From: Shewanella pneumatophori
GTDB taxonomy: Bacteria; Pseudomonadota; Gammaproteobacteria; Enterobacterales; Shewanellaceae
DNA: 64,000 nucleotides
Assembly (NCBI RefSeq): GCF_023283895.1
Contig: NZ_JAKILB010000006.1
Coordinates: 124,001 to 188,000 of the forward strand
Direction: 5' to 3'
Part shown: in pieces, positions 38,561 to 45,832 of the stretch
Layout of the letters: each line of letters begins with the position of its first letter
How positions within the stretch are numbered: position 1 is the first letter of the stretch
Notes under the pieces: generated by a model
Told to the model about the DNA's origin: nothing
The model's database searches: none
Seen by the model: the letters and a program-made list of their open reading frames with translations, nothing else
Position numbers and translations under genes: made by a program

Positions 38561-38816
38561 CCATTTTGCCTAACTAGACTAAGTATCAGATATTGGGTTA
38601 AGCATACCCCACGGGGGAAAATAGCAGAAGTGCTATATCTAAAAGCCTAAGACAATTTTGTGACTTTTTTAGACCATATAATCATGATCTTACTTATAGT
38701 CGGTAGTTAAGATAAAAGGTTTTGAGTGCAAAGCTTTACCGTATAACATGTAGTTTATAGAGCTAACAAACTATGAGTAATCGTTTTATCCAATAATAAA
38801 CAAGGTGAAAAATATC
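38561..38816. other. divergent promoter region, island cargo genes
   Basis: About 256 bases between the divergent zinc-ribbon and Abi_C genes; it must carry both promoters. AT-rich with TTATAGTCGG near 38694, another TATAGTC-type word as in the region near 36.8 kb. No terminator or RNA is evident. Confidence 0.35.
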
Positions 38817-39734
38817 ATGTTCAATTTTGAGGTATTCTCTCGTAGACCTAAGAAAGATAAAGTGAAACTTAAGGCCCTTACTAAAACTTTTCGTAATCGT
38901 GTTTTCATGCTTATTCAAAGACAAGAACATGGTATTTCAACGCAAGCATTACTTAATGAAATTCACTCCATGATGATGATGAATCTAGGTAAGGTCATCG
39001 GTTCTGCGGAGTCTCGCGGGTACTTTAACGATTACTCCGCGGCAATGTTAGAGTATATGTGGTCTTGTGAAGATGACTATTTTTTTGACGCATTAGAATA
39101 TATCTTTCAGACGCAAGCTGGTCGGGTTTTACTTCAGTACAATAGTTTCATAGATGAAATAAACCAGTTTTTAGACATAGACGAGCTTCCTTATAAGTTA
39201 ACGTACGGGAATGTTGAAACCATAGAAGTAGAAAATGACTCTGATGACAGCGTTACTTCTGGTTTCGCTAGAGTTCTCAAATATGACGTTACTTACCCCA
39301 AGATCATTCGCAAGGATAGTGAAGCTATAGATCAGACGGCTATAGAGCCTGTTTTGACATTACTACGTGGGAAGGAGTTTAGTGCAGCAAATAAGGAATT
39401 TTTATCCGGACTCGAAGATTATCGTCATGGTAAATATAGAGAATCAGTAACTAAATGCTGCAGTGCTTTTGAGAGTGTTATGAAAGTAGTCTGTCAGCAA
39501 CGAAAGATAAAACTCAAAGGGAATGAAACTGTAGGGCCACTCATAGCGAAAGTCATAGAGCATACAGATCTAGATAAGTTTTTTGATCAGCCATTAATGC
39601 TCATTGGAACAATCCGAAATAAATTAGGCATTTCGCATGGCTCAGGTGTAGAGGAAAAACATGTTTCAGAACATGTGGCTTTGTACTCTATAAACGCGAC
39701 AGCTTCAGCTATTCTCCTAGTTACAAGAGTTTAG
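38817..39734 (+). CDS. abortive-infection C-terminal (Abi_C, HEPN-like) protein
   Basis: Candidate anti-phage effector, 305 residues from the ATG at 38817 (an in-frame GTG at 38805 is possible). The C-terminal third matches Abi_C: DYRHGKYRESVTKCCSAFES near residue 205 and the signature RNKLGISHG (267-275), an R-X4-6-H arrangement seen in HEPN RNases, then a hydrophobic helix. The N-terminal ~190 residues, beginning MFNFEVFSRRPKKDK, are a separate domain, probably AbiJ-like. It is the last gene of the island. Known Abi_C proteins act after phage infection by halting growth; here that is an inference from domain only. Confidence 0.75.
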   Translation: MFNFEVFSRRPKKDKVKLKALTKTFRNRVFMLIQRQEHGISTQALLNEIHSMMMMNLGKVIGSAESRGYFNDYSAAMLEYMWSCEDDYFFDALEYIFQTQAGRVLLQYNSFIDEINQFLDIDELPYKLTYGNVETIEVENDSDDSVTSGFARVLKYDVTYPKIIRKDSEAIDQTAIEPVLTLLRGKEFSAANKEFLSGLEDYRHGKYRESVTKCCSAFESVMKVVCQQRKIKLKGNETVGPLIAKVIEHTDLDKFFDQPLMLIGTIRNKLGISHGSGVEEKHVSEHVALYSINATASAILLVTRV

Positions 39735-39857
39735 GCATTTAGTCATGATTTAATAATTCTTGAATGTGGTCTTTGAGAGTGGTACATATAGTGCGACATT
39801 AACGACTTAACCCTACTTGGGTCATTTCTGAACTAGTTAATGGGTGCTTACCTCGCA

Positions 39858-39955
39858 TCCCCCCGCAATGATAACTTGTGAACTCGGCCAGGCCCGGAAG
39901 GGAGCAACCGCAGCAGGCGACTCATGTGCCGGGGTGTGGCTCTAGGGGAGCCTCC
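39858..39955 (+). pseudogene. 5'-truncated SRP RNA copy at the right junction
   Basis: It carries the complete SRP loop but not the CCCTAG 5' arm, so the terminal stem cannot form as in the left copy, and no good promoter sits upstream. It is read as the displaced 3' part of the original gene. It could still give a truncated RNA that binds Ffh if transcribed. Confidence 0.75.
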
Positions 39956-39958
39956 AAA
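39858..39958 (+). repeat. 101-bp direct repeat, right (attR)
   Basis: Perfect copy of 33508-33608. It marks the right edge of the island; the bases before it (ending CTTACCTCGCA) are island sequence and those after it (ACTCCCCTTAAAAG) are presumably the original DNA downstream of ffs. Confidence 0.92.
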
Positions 39959-40152
39959 ACTCCCCTTAAAAGTAATAAACTCCTGATTTTACATGATATT
40001 CCAACTGATATTTTAAGTTTTCTATCTTAAGCTAGCCTCAGTTGTACAATTCATGTGTACCACTTCACTCCATCAATATCATATAACTTTAAGATTAAGT
40101 GTTAATCTGATCCTACTTTGAATTTCAGCTTTGGCAGAGTATTCGATACGAC

Positions 40153-40425
40153 TTATTGCGATTCTTTTAAATGATCAGATTCCTTCAAAAATGCCCGCGA
40201 CTTTTCGAGTGCTTTTTGGATCTCGTGTTTCATTTGCTGTAGCTCGTTGTAATCTTCAAAGAAGTAGGTATCGACTAGATGGCGAATATAACGTGTTGGT
40301 AGCTGATTAAGGGTGATACAACAAAGGTCGGCAAGGTAGTCAGAGGGAAGTTCATCGAGTAAGCCTTCATCTGATAGCATTTCGAGTAATAACACTTCGT
40401 AATAGTTTCTGATCTCTAATTGCAT
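40153..40425 (-). CDS. ComFB-family protein
   Basis: A 90-residue cytosolic protein of the late competence ComFB family: EIRNYYEVLLLEMLSDEGLL followed by CCITLNQLPTRYIRHLVDTYFF, the family core with LPTRY. In cyanobacteria ComFB proteins bind cyclic di-nucleotides; in most bacteria the role is unknown. The CC pair near residue 30 may bind metal or a cluster. It is a single gene next to the right island junction. Confidence 0.8.
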   Translation of the reverse strand: MQLEIRNYYEVLLLEMLSDEGLLDELPSDYLADLCCITLNQLPTRYIRHLVDTYFFEDYNELQQMKHEIQKALEKSRAFLKESDHLKESQ

Positions 40426-40553
40426 GGCTGGCTCCTTTTCTCAGGCTTTACTCGGTATTTACTTGTTATTTGATAAATGCCATTTGCAATGGCTTGCTAA
40501 TGGCCGCTTTTTGCAATGCCGCTAGCGCTATCGTGCGATATTAATCCGCTATT

Positions 40554-41480
40554 TTAGAGCTTATCGGTATCAGCTTGTTGCCATACTTGATTCGCTGCGA
40601 TGAATAACTGGCTATGACGCTGATTTAATTTTGTAACATCTCTACTGTACCCACCACCAATCACACAGGCAATCGGGATTTTTGCTGATTTTGCTTGCTG
40701 TAATACCAGTTTGTCTCGTTCAAAAATGCCTTGGCTAGTGATGTCTAGATAACCTAGGCGGTCATCTTGGTGAATATCGACACCCGCATCGTAAATAATC
40801 AGATCAGGTTGGTGTAAGCGAATTAAATAGGCCAATGTTTGATTGACGGTTTCTAAGTATTGTTTATCTTCAGTACCGCGAGTTAACTCAATGTCATAGT
40901 CTGATTGTTGTTTGCGACTAGGGAAGTTCTCTTGGCAGTGAAGGGAACAAGTAATGATGTTGCTATTGGACTGCACTATCGTTGCGGTGCCATCGCCTTG
41001 ATGTACGTCACAGTCAAATATGAGTACCGTTTCAATAGGGTCCTTTCGCAGACAGTGCATTGCGGCAAGCGTAAGATCATTGAAAATACAATAACCACTG
41101 CCAAACTCATGGTGGGCATGATGGTATCCGCCACTTAAATGAAGGGCGCAACCATAATCAATAGCTTGCTCGCAGGTGAGTGCTGTACCGGCAACTGAAT
41201 AAAGTGTGCGCTCAACTAATGCTTCACTCCATGGGAATCCAATACGGCGCATGGCTTTGTTATCGAGAGTTCCATTAATAAAACTTGCAACATACTCGGA
41301 GTCATGTAGTTGGTTTAGGTATTTCGGATTGACTTTTTCAGGTGCAATAAACTGGGATTTTACCGCTATACCTTGTTGTAAAAGGTAATCATATAGGTTG
41401 CGATATTTAGTACTGGGAAATTGATGATTAGTAGGTAACGCCAGCTTAGAGTAGCTGGCGTGATATACCAAAGGGAGCAT
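40554..41480 (-). CDS. histone deacetylase-like (class IV type) amidohydrolase
   Basis: Zinc-dependent deacetylase of the arginase/HDAC fold, 308 residues from the ATG at 41480 (MLPLVYHASYSK). Signature residues are present: SGGYHHAHHEFGSGYCIFNDL with the catalytic His pair near 130, DCDVHQGDGTA with metal ligands near 165, and YDAGVDIHQDDRLG with the third metal Asp near 247. Bacterial members act on acetylpolyamines or acetyl-lysine; no histone substrate exists here and the true substrate is unknown. It precedes, by 27 bases, the DUF2057 gene's stop on the same strand, so an operon is possible. Confidence 0.88.
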   Translation of the reverse strand: MLPLVYHASYSKLALPTNHQFPSTKYRNLYDYLLQQGIAVKSQFIAPEKVNPKYLNQLHDSEYVASFINGTLDNKAMRRIGFPWSEALVERTLYSVAGTALTCEQAIDYGCALHLSGGYHHAHHEFGSGYCIFNDLTLAAMHCLRKDPIETVLIFDCDVHQGDGTATIVQSNSNIITCSLHCQENFPSRKQQSDYDIELTRGTEDKQYLETVNQTLAYLIRLHQPDLIIYDAGVDIHQDDRLGYLDITSQGIFERDKLVLQQAKSAKIPIACVIGGGYSRDVTKLNQRHSQLFIAANQVWQQADTDKL

Positions 41481-41507
41481 TTTTGCTAGCAATAAACAGC
41501 AGCGAAA

Positions 41508-42209
41508 CTAAAGTTGCTTAATTGCCCAGCTCATGAACTCTTTACGAGTTTGTTCATCAGCCTGTAGCCACCAGTATTGAAGCATTTGCTCGGCTTTTGC
41601 TGTATCAGCTGTTGCTGCGGCAGGTGCTGCTTTAGCCGCTTCTGGTAACGTTGCGGCTGCAGCCGGAGAAGGTTTGCTTACTGGTGCCGTTGGCGTTGCA
41701 GCAACCGCAACGGCTGCGCCAGTCGCGGCAGCGGCTTCAGCGTCAACATCTGTTGGGTTATTGCCGCTAAATAGGCGAGACACAAATGATTCTTCGCTAA
41801 TATTAGTTTGCGTAACTTTGTAACTTACATTGCCATTATCTTCGCGAGTCACTACAACTTGTGGCGCCTTGGCGAAGCTTTTTGGATTCTTAACAAATTC
41901 ACCGTCAGCAGGCTTTAGTTGGTAGCTATAGTCGCCGTCTACATTAATAGTCACGATAAACGCATTTGATTTAATATTCGTTTCGCTATCACTGAAGTCA
42001 TCTTCTACAAGATCATTGTAGCGAATGGCTATTTTGTGAGTACCTTGGTCTAGCTCAATTTCAGATTTGTGGCTAAATAAGCTGGTTTCAACTTCTTTGC
42101 CGTCAACAGCGATATACTCAAAAGCCATAGGGATGTTGAAGTCAGCGGCAAAAGCGGCTGAAGAACCACATAGAGCGAGAAGTGCGGTAATAGTTAAACG
42201 TGGTTTCAT
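41508..42209 (-). CDS. DUF2057 (YccT/CsgI-like) secreted protein
   Basis: A 233-residue exported protein: signal peptide about residues 1-21 ([12 protein letters not shown]), then the DUF2057 core ([38 protein letters not shown]), followed by an Ala/Pro-rich low-complexity linker (about 155-200) and a short C-terminal helix. DUF2057 proteins are periplasmic; E. coli YccT (CsgI) inhibits curli assembly. Whether this one does so is inference. The ALA-rich linker is unlike the compact E. coli protein. Confidence 0.8.
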   Translation of the reverse strand: MKPRLTITALLALCGSSAAFAADFNIPMAFEYIAVDGKEVETSLFSHKSEIELDQGTHKIAIRYNDLVEDDFSDSETNIKSNAFIVTINVDGDYSYQLKPADGEFVKNPKSFAKAPQVVVTREDNGNVSYKVTQTNISEESFVSRLFSGNNPTDVDAEAAAATGAAVAVAATPTAPVSKPSPAAAATLPEAAKAAPAAATADTAKAEQMLQYWWLQADEQTRKEFMSWAIKQL

Positions 42210-42218
42210 GTTTGTTCC

Positions 42219-42881
42219 TTAACGATTGTGACTTTTAAACGGTCGCTCGAATAATTGGATGCGATCTTCAATGTAACTGGTCGCTTGTCGGCATTTACCT
42301 AACCGACTGTGCAGCGATAAGATCTCATGCTGCAGCTTGATTTTGTCAGCACTATGACAGTTTTCAAGTGAAGATTGCAAATTTTCAATTTTTTGTTCAA
42401 TAATCTTAGCCCAGTTCAAATGTTTGTTAAGTTCTTCATAAAGTTGATGGCTATTTTGCATCACACTTGAGGCTATCCAGCTAAAACCACTGTCGGCATG
42501 TGATTGATTACCGCGCTTAATTGCATAAGCTCGGCGACTGCGCTTTTGTTGCTCAATAGACTTAACATTGATCCCGGTTGTTGACAGGGCTCGGCGTAAT
42601 GCGCTGAACCTGTCTTGAATTTTCTCACAGCTTGAAACTATGGTGTAAGGTGAACGTTTGGCTTTTAAAAGTTGCTCAAGCTGGATAATGTTTTTTGATA
42701 GTTGATCGATGCAGGGCTGAAGTTGACCACCGACTTGTATAAACAGCTCACTATTAAAGCGCTCAACATCTTGCATCATTTTACGTTGTCCAGGCGGAAG
42801 TCGTGAGTCATGCTGCAAGACCTCTTGCTCTAACTGTTTGAGCTGCTGTTTTAGCTTTGCTAAAAGTTGCTCGTTGGTCAT
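42219..42881 (-). CDS. priC: primosomal replication protein PriC
   Basis: Restarts stalled forks by loading DnaB at gapped forks with Rep. The 220-residue sequence is helical throughout and shares PriC landmarks: SELFIQVGGQLQPCIDQL near residue 45 and the C-terminal LQHEILSLHSRLGKCRQATSYIEDRI, which closely resembles E. coli PriC's last helix. The ATG at 42881 is used, with GGAG 9 bases before it; it overlaps the preceding TSUP stop as ATGA, so translation is coupled. PriC genes are divergent, so this is a good but not certain call. Confidence 0.82.
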   Translation of the reverse strand: MTNEQLLAKLKQQLKQLEQEVLQHDSRLPPGQRKMMQDVERFNSELFIQVGGQLQPCIDQLSKNIIQLEQLLKAKRSPYTIVSSCEKIQDRFSALRRALSTTGINVKSIEQQKRSRRAYAIKRGNQSHADSGFSWIASSVMQNSHQLYEELNKHLNWAKIIEQKIENLQSSLENCHSADKIKLQHEILSLHSRLGKCRQATSYIEDRIQLFERPFKSHNR

Positions 42882-43651
42882 AGCCAAGCACTCCATACTA
42901 ATTGCGCGGCAATTAATAGTATAACGGTAATAAATATCGGGCGAATAAAGGGGAGGCCAAATTTAATCGCTGAGTGAGCGCCTAAATAGGAGCCGGCCAT
43001 CATACAAAGCCCCATAGATAAACCCACCATTATATGAACTTTGCCTAAGGCGATAAAAATAATCAGTGAGGTGAGGTTACTTGTAAAAGTCATCGCACGG
43101 GCAAGGCCACAGCTATATAGTAGTGGTAGTTGATGTAGTCCTGTACTTGATACCGTCCAAAAGGCACCGATTCCGGGGCCTGCAAAACCATCATAAAACC
43201 CTAGCGGTAAACCTTGCAGCCATTGCTTTAATTTACTTTTGGCACGAGTTGGAATTTTATGGTTATTGCCACCCATCGCATTCGGCTGAAAAAGGGTATA
43301 AAGCGCAATAGCGATAATCATGATGGGTAGCCATTTTTCTAGCCATTGATTATCGATAAGGTACACAATAAATGTGCCTAAAACTGCGCCTATAAAGGTA
43401 GCGACAAATGTGTGATACCACAAAGAGGGAGAAAACAAGCGCTGCTTATAATACGTATACGCTGCTACCGACGAGCCGAAGCTCGCTGCCAGTTTGTTAG
43501 TGCCAAGCGCCATGTGCGGTGAAACACCCATTGTTAGCAACGCAGGAATAGACAACAACCCACCACCGCCAGAAACCGCATCAATAAATCCGGCAATAAA
43601 TCCAACTAACGCGAGTATGGCCCAGCTGCTTGGGTCGAGAATTAAATCCAA
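42878..43651 (-). CDS. TSUP (TauE/SafE, UPF0721) family permease
   Basis: A 257-residue inner-membrane protein with about 8 hydrophobic segments. The repeat signature of the family is clear: GFIAGFIDAVSGGGGLLSIPALL near residue 17 and the internal repeat LGFYDGFAGPGIGAFWTVS near 153. TSUP proteins move sulfur-containing or small organic anions (sulfite, sulfoacetate, thiosulfate); the substrate is unknown. It resembles YfcA of E. coli. It lies 8 bases after dinG on the same strand and overlaps priC by 4, giving a dinG-TSUP-priC unit. Confidence 0.88.
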   Translation of the reverse strand: MDLILDPSSWAILALVGFIAGFIDAVSGGGGLLSIPALLTMGVSPHMALGTNKLAASFGSSVAAYTYYKQRLFSPSLWYHTFVATFIGAVLGTFIVYLIDNQWLEKWLPIMIIAIALYTLFQPNAMGGNNHKIPTRAKSKLKQWLQGLPLGFYDGFAGPGIGAFWTVSSTGLHQLPLLYSCGLARAMTFTSNLTSLIIFIALGKVHIMVGLSMGLCMMAGSYLGAHSAIKFGLPFIRPIFITVILLIAAQLVWSAWL

Positions 43652-43659
43652 TGCTTGTC

Positions 43660-45732
43660 CTATTCAATCACACGGCGAAACGGCGGCAGGGCATCTAGTA
43701 AAGACTTTCCATAACGTTTAGTCACTAAACGTCTGTCTAGAATCGATATCCGGCCGTAATCCTGTTCTTTACGGAGTAATCTACCACAGCTTTGCACTAA
43801 TTTGCGTGATGCGTCTGGAATGGTTAGCTGTAGAAATGGGTTACCGCCTTTGATTTTAATGTATTCTGAATGTGCTTGCTCAACGGGTGAGGTTGGTACC
43901 GCAAACGGCAATTTAGTAATAATAAGGTTGGTTAGGTAATCTCCTGGGAGGTCGAGACCTTCAGAGAAACTGCCTGTGCCAAAAATAATACTCGGTTTGC
44001 CTGCGTCACAGCGCTCTTTATGTTGCTTTAAGATCTCTTGTCTTGGTAAAGAGCCTTGAATGAGCAAACCCGTTTTTATTTTTGATTCAACTAAATCGGC
44101 CACTTTTTCCATTTGCCAGTATGAGGCAAATAACACCAAACTGGCCATTTCGTCTTCAACAAGTGCAACAATATGCTTTGCTAATTCATCTGTGTACTTA
44201 TCGTCAGTTGGCTCGCAGTCCATTTTTGGCAAAAATAGTGTCGCGTTTTGTTCAAAATCAAATGGCGAATCTAATGCTAAATAGCGGCTACCATCGTTGA
44301 TTGACAGTCCAACTTGATGGGTAAAATGATTAAAGTTATTTAGGGCTCTTAAGGTTGCGCTACAAAGTACGACGCCAGCAGCTTTATCCCACAACAGATT
44401 TTCAAGCATAAAGCCTACTTCTATAGGTGAAGCGTTAAACAGGTAATCTGATTGTTTACCGGTTAGCTGTTCAATCCAGCGAGCCATTGGAGCACCTTTG
44501 GGGCTATCCTCTTTGGCCATCATCTTCCACAGCTTTTGTAGATTCTCTAAACGCTGCAGCATAAAGCCTGTTTCTGAAAGCAGGGCTTCTGATTGATGTT
44601 TGGGGATCTCGCCATCTTTAATCGCTTCATTGAGTAGCGACAGCATTTTGTTAAATTGCTTAAGTGCAAGGTTTGATGCCGTGGCTAAGTTTTCAGCAAG
44701 AACCATTAACGCTGACGGCAATTTGCCATGCTCAAAGCGAAAACGATTTTCGGGGTTATCAAATTTTGCTGATTGGGCATCGCAAAATTGCGCCACCTGA
44801 TTGAGCATGCCGGCAATATCACCAATATGATCCAACATTGATTGTGCTGGAGCGATGATATAGTTGCTCTTAATTTGGTTTTGTAATTTGCTGGTGGTTT
44901 TAGTCAGTTTTTCTAACCAATCGTTAGCGCCGCGAATCGTTGCCTGTGCGCTGCTAAAGTCTCTGGCAACAATCGGTAAATGGTGCGCTTCGTCAATAAC
45001 GTAATAGAGATCTTCAGGATCGGGCAAAATTACACCACCGCCAAGCTCTAAGTCAGCAAATAACAAACTATGGTTGGCGATCAATACATCCCAAGTGTCG
45101 ATATCTTCTCGGGCTTTATGAAACGGGCAGTTACGGTGGCTTGCAAGTTGGCGGTGACAGCTATGTTTGTCACAGGCAATTTGCTGCCATAAATGATCGG
45201 GTAACGGTTTGGTTAATGTATCGCGCTCACCATTCCATGTACCCGCTTGATAATCTTTTAATAAGCCCTCAAGCATATCCACTTGGCTTTGATCTGGCTT
45301 AGTTTGCCACATGGCCATTTGGCTGCTGTTGTCTGGCCCAACCATCATTTCTAGTTTAGATAAGCAAACATAACGCTGACGACCTTTGACTAAGCCAAAG
45401 GTAAAGTCGAGACCTGATTGCTGTAAAAAGAATGGCAAGTCTTTATGCAGTAACTGCTCTTGCAGTGCCACAGTAGCGGTAGCAATACAGACTTTTTTCT
45501 TGCTGGCTAAAGCAAGCGGTATTGAACCTAAAATATAAGCAAGTGATTTACCAATACCGGTACCCGCTTCAACCACGATAATGCGGCGCTGTTTGTCATA
45601 TTCACCGGCAAGCGTTTTTGATATTTCCGCAACAATATAATTCTGCTCGCGGCGCGGGCGAAAGTTAGGCAGTGAAGTAGAAATGCCTTTATATATGGTA
45701 CGAATTTGAGTTTTAACGTCTGCGGTTAACAT
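43660..45732 (-). CDS. dinG: ATP-dependent DNA helicase DinG
   Basis: SOS-induced 5'-3' superfamily 2 helicase of the XPD type, 690 residues. Visible: Walker A AGTGIGKSLAY near residue 55, four Cys for the 4Fe-4S cluster (RYVCLSKL near 118; CDKHSCHRQLASHRNCPF near 193-210), the DEAH box VIDEAHHLPI near 248, and motif VI GRLLRKEQDYG near the C-terminus. It is divergent from polB, and the LexA box between them governs both. DinG unwinds R-loops and D-loops at collisions of replication and transcription. First gene of a likely dinG-TSUP-priC unit. Confidence 0.95.
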   Translation of the reverse strand: MLTADVKTQIRTIYKGISTSLPNFRPRREQNYIVAEISKTLAGEYDKQRRIIVVEAGTGIGKSLAYILGSIPLALASKKKVCIATATVALQEQLLHKDLPFFLQQSGLDFTFGLVKGRQRYVCLSKLEMMVGPDNSSQMAMWQTKPDQSQVDMLEGLLKDYQAGTWNGERDTLTKPLPDHLWQQIACDKHSCHRQLASHRNCPFHKAREDIDTWDVLIANHSLLFADLELGGGVILPDPEDLYYVIDEAHHLPIVARDFSSAQATIRGANDWLEKLTKTTSKLQNQIKSNYIIAPAQSMLDHIGDIAGMLNQVAQFCDAQSAKFDNPENRFRFEHGKLPSALMVLAENLATASNLALKQFNKMLSLLNEAIKDGEIPKHQSEALLSETGFMLQRLENLQKLWKMMAKEDSPKGAPMARWIEQLTGKQSDYLFNASPIEVGFMLENLLWDKAAGVVLCSATLRALNNFNHFTHQVGLSINDGSRYLALDSPFDFEQNATLFLPKMDCEPTDDKYTDELAKHIVALVEDEMASLVLFASYWQMEKVADLVESKIKTGLLIQGSLPRQEILKQHKERCDAGKPSIIFGTGSFSEGLDLPGDYLTNLIITKLPFAVPTSPVEQAHSEYIKIKGGNPFLQLTIPDASRKLVQSCGRLLRKEQDYGRISILDRRLVTKRYGKSLLDALPPFRRVIE

Positions 45733-45757
45733 GAATGCACTAAGCTAATAAATAGTG

Positions 45758-45773
45758 CTGTACATAATAACAG
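45758..45773. promoter_or_regulatory. LexA box shared by dinG and polB
   Basis: CTGTACATAATAACAG matches the SOS consensus CTG-N10-CAG with an AT-rich core. It is 26 bases upstream of the dinG start and 60 bases before the polB start. Both genes are classic SOS genes, which strongly supports the site. Confidence 0.92.
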
Positions 45774-45832
45774 TGATTACTTAGCCTAAGAAGCGTTTAG
45801 TGATGATTAGTGAATATAATTGAGAATTAAGT

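Larger units (their letters stand above)
33508..39958. mobile_element. 6.35-kb integrative island inserted in ffs
   Basis: Two 101-bp direct repeats of the SRP RNA gene lie 6,350 bases apart. Between them are a tyrosine integrase immediately inside the left repeat, a P-loop helicase-like gene, a serine resolvase, a membrane zinc-ribbon protein and an Abi_C protein. Flanks are core genes (comEA-like left; comFB, HDAC right). Spacer DNA inside is AT-rich and rich in short repeats unlike the host. There are no conjugation or capsid genes, so it is not self-transmissible; it may be a satellite or mobilisable cargo island. Confidence 0.9.
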
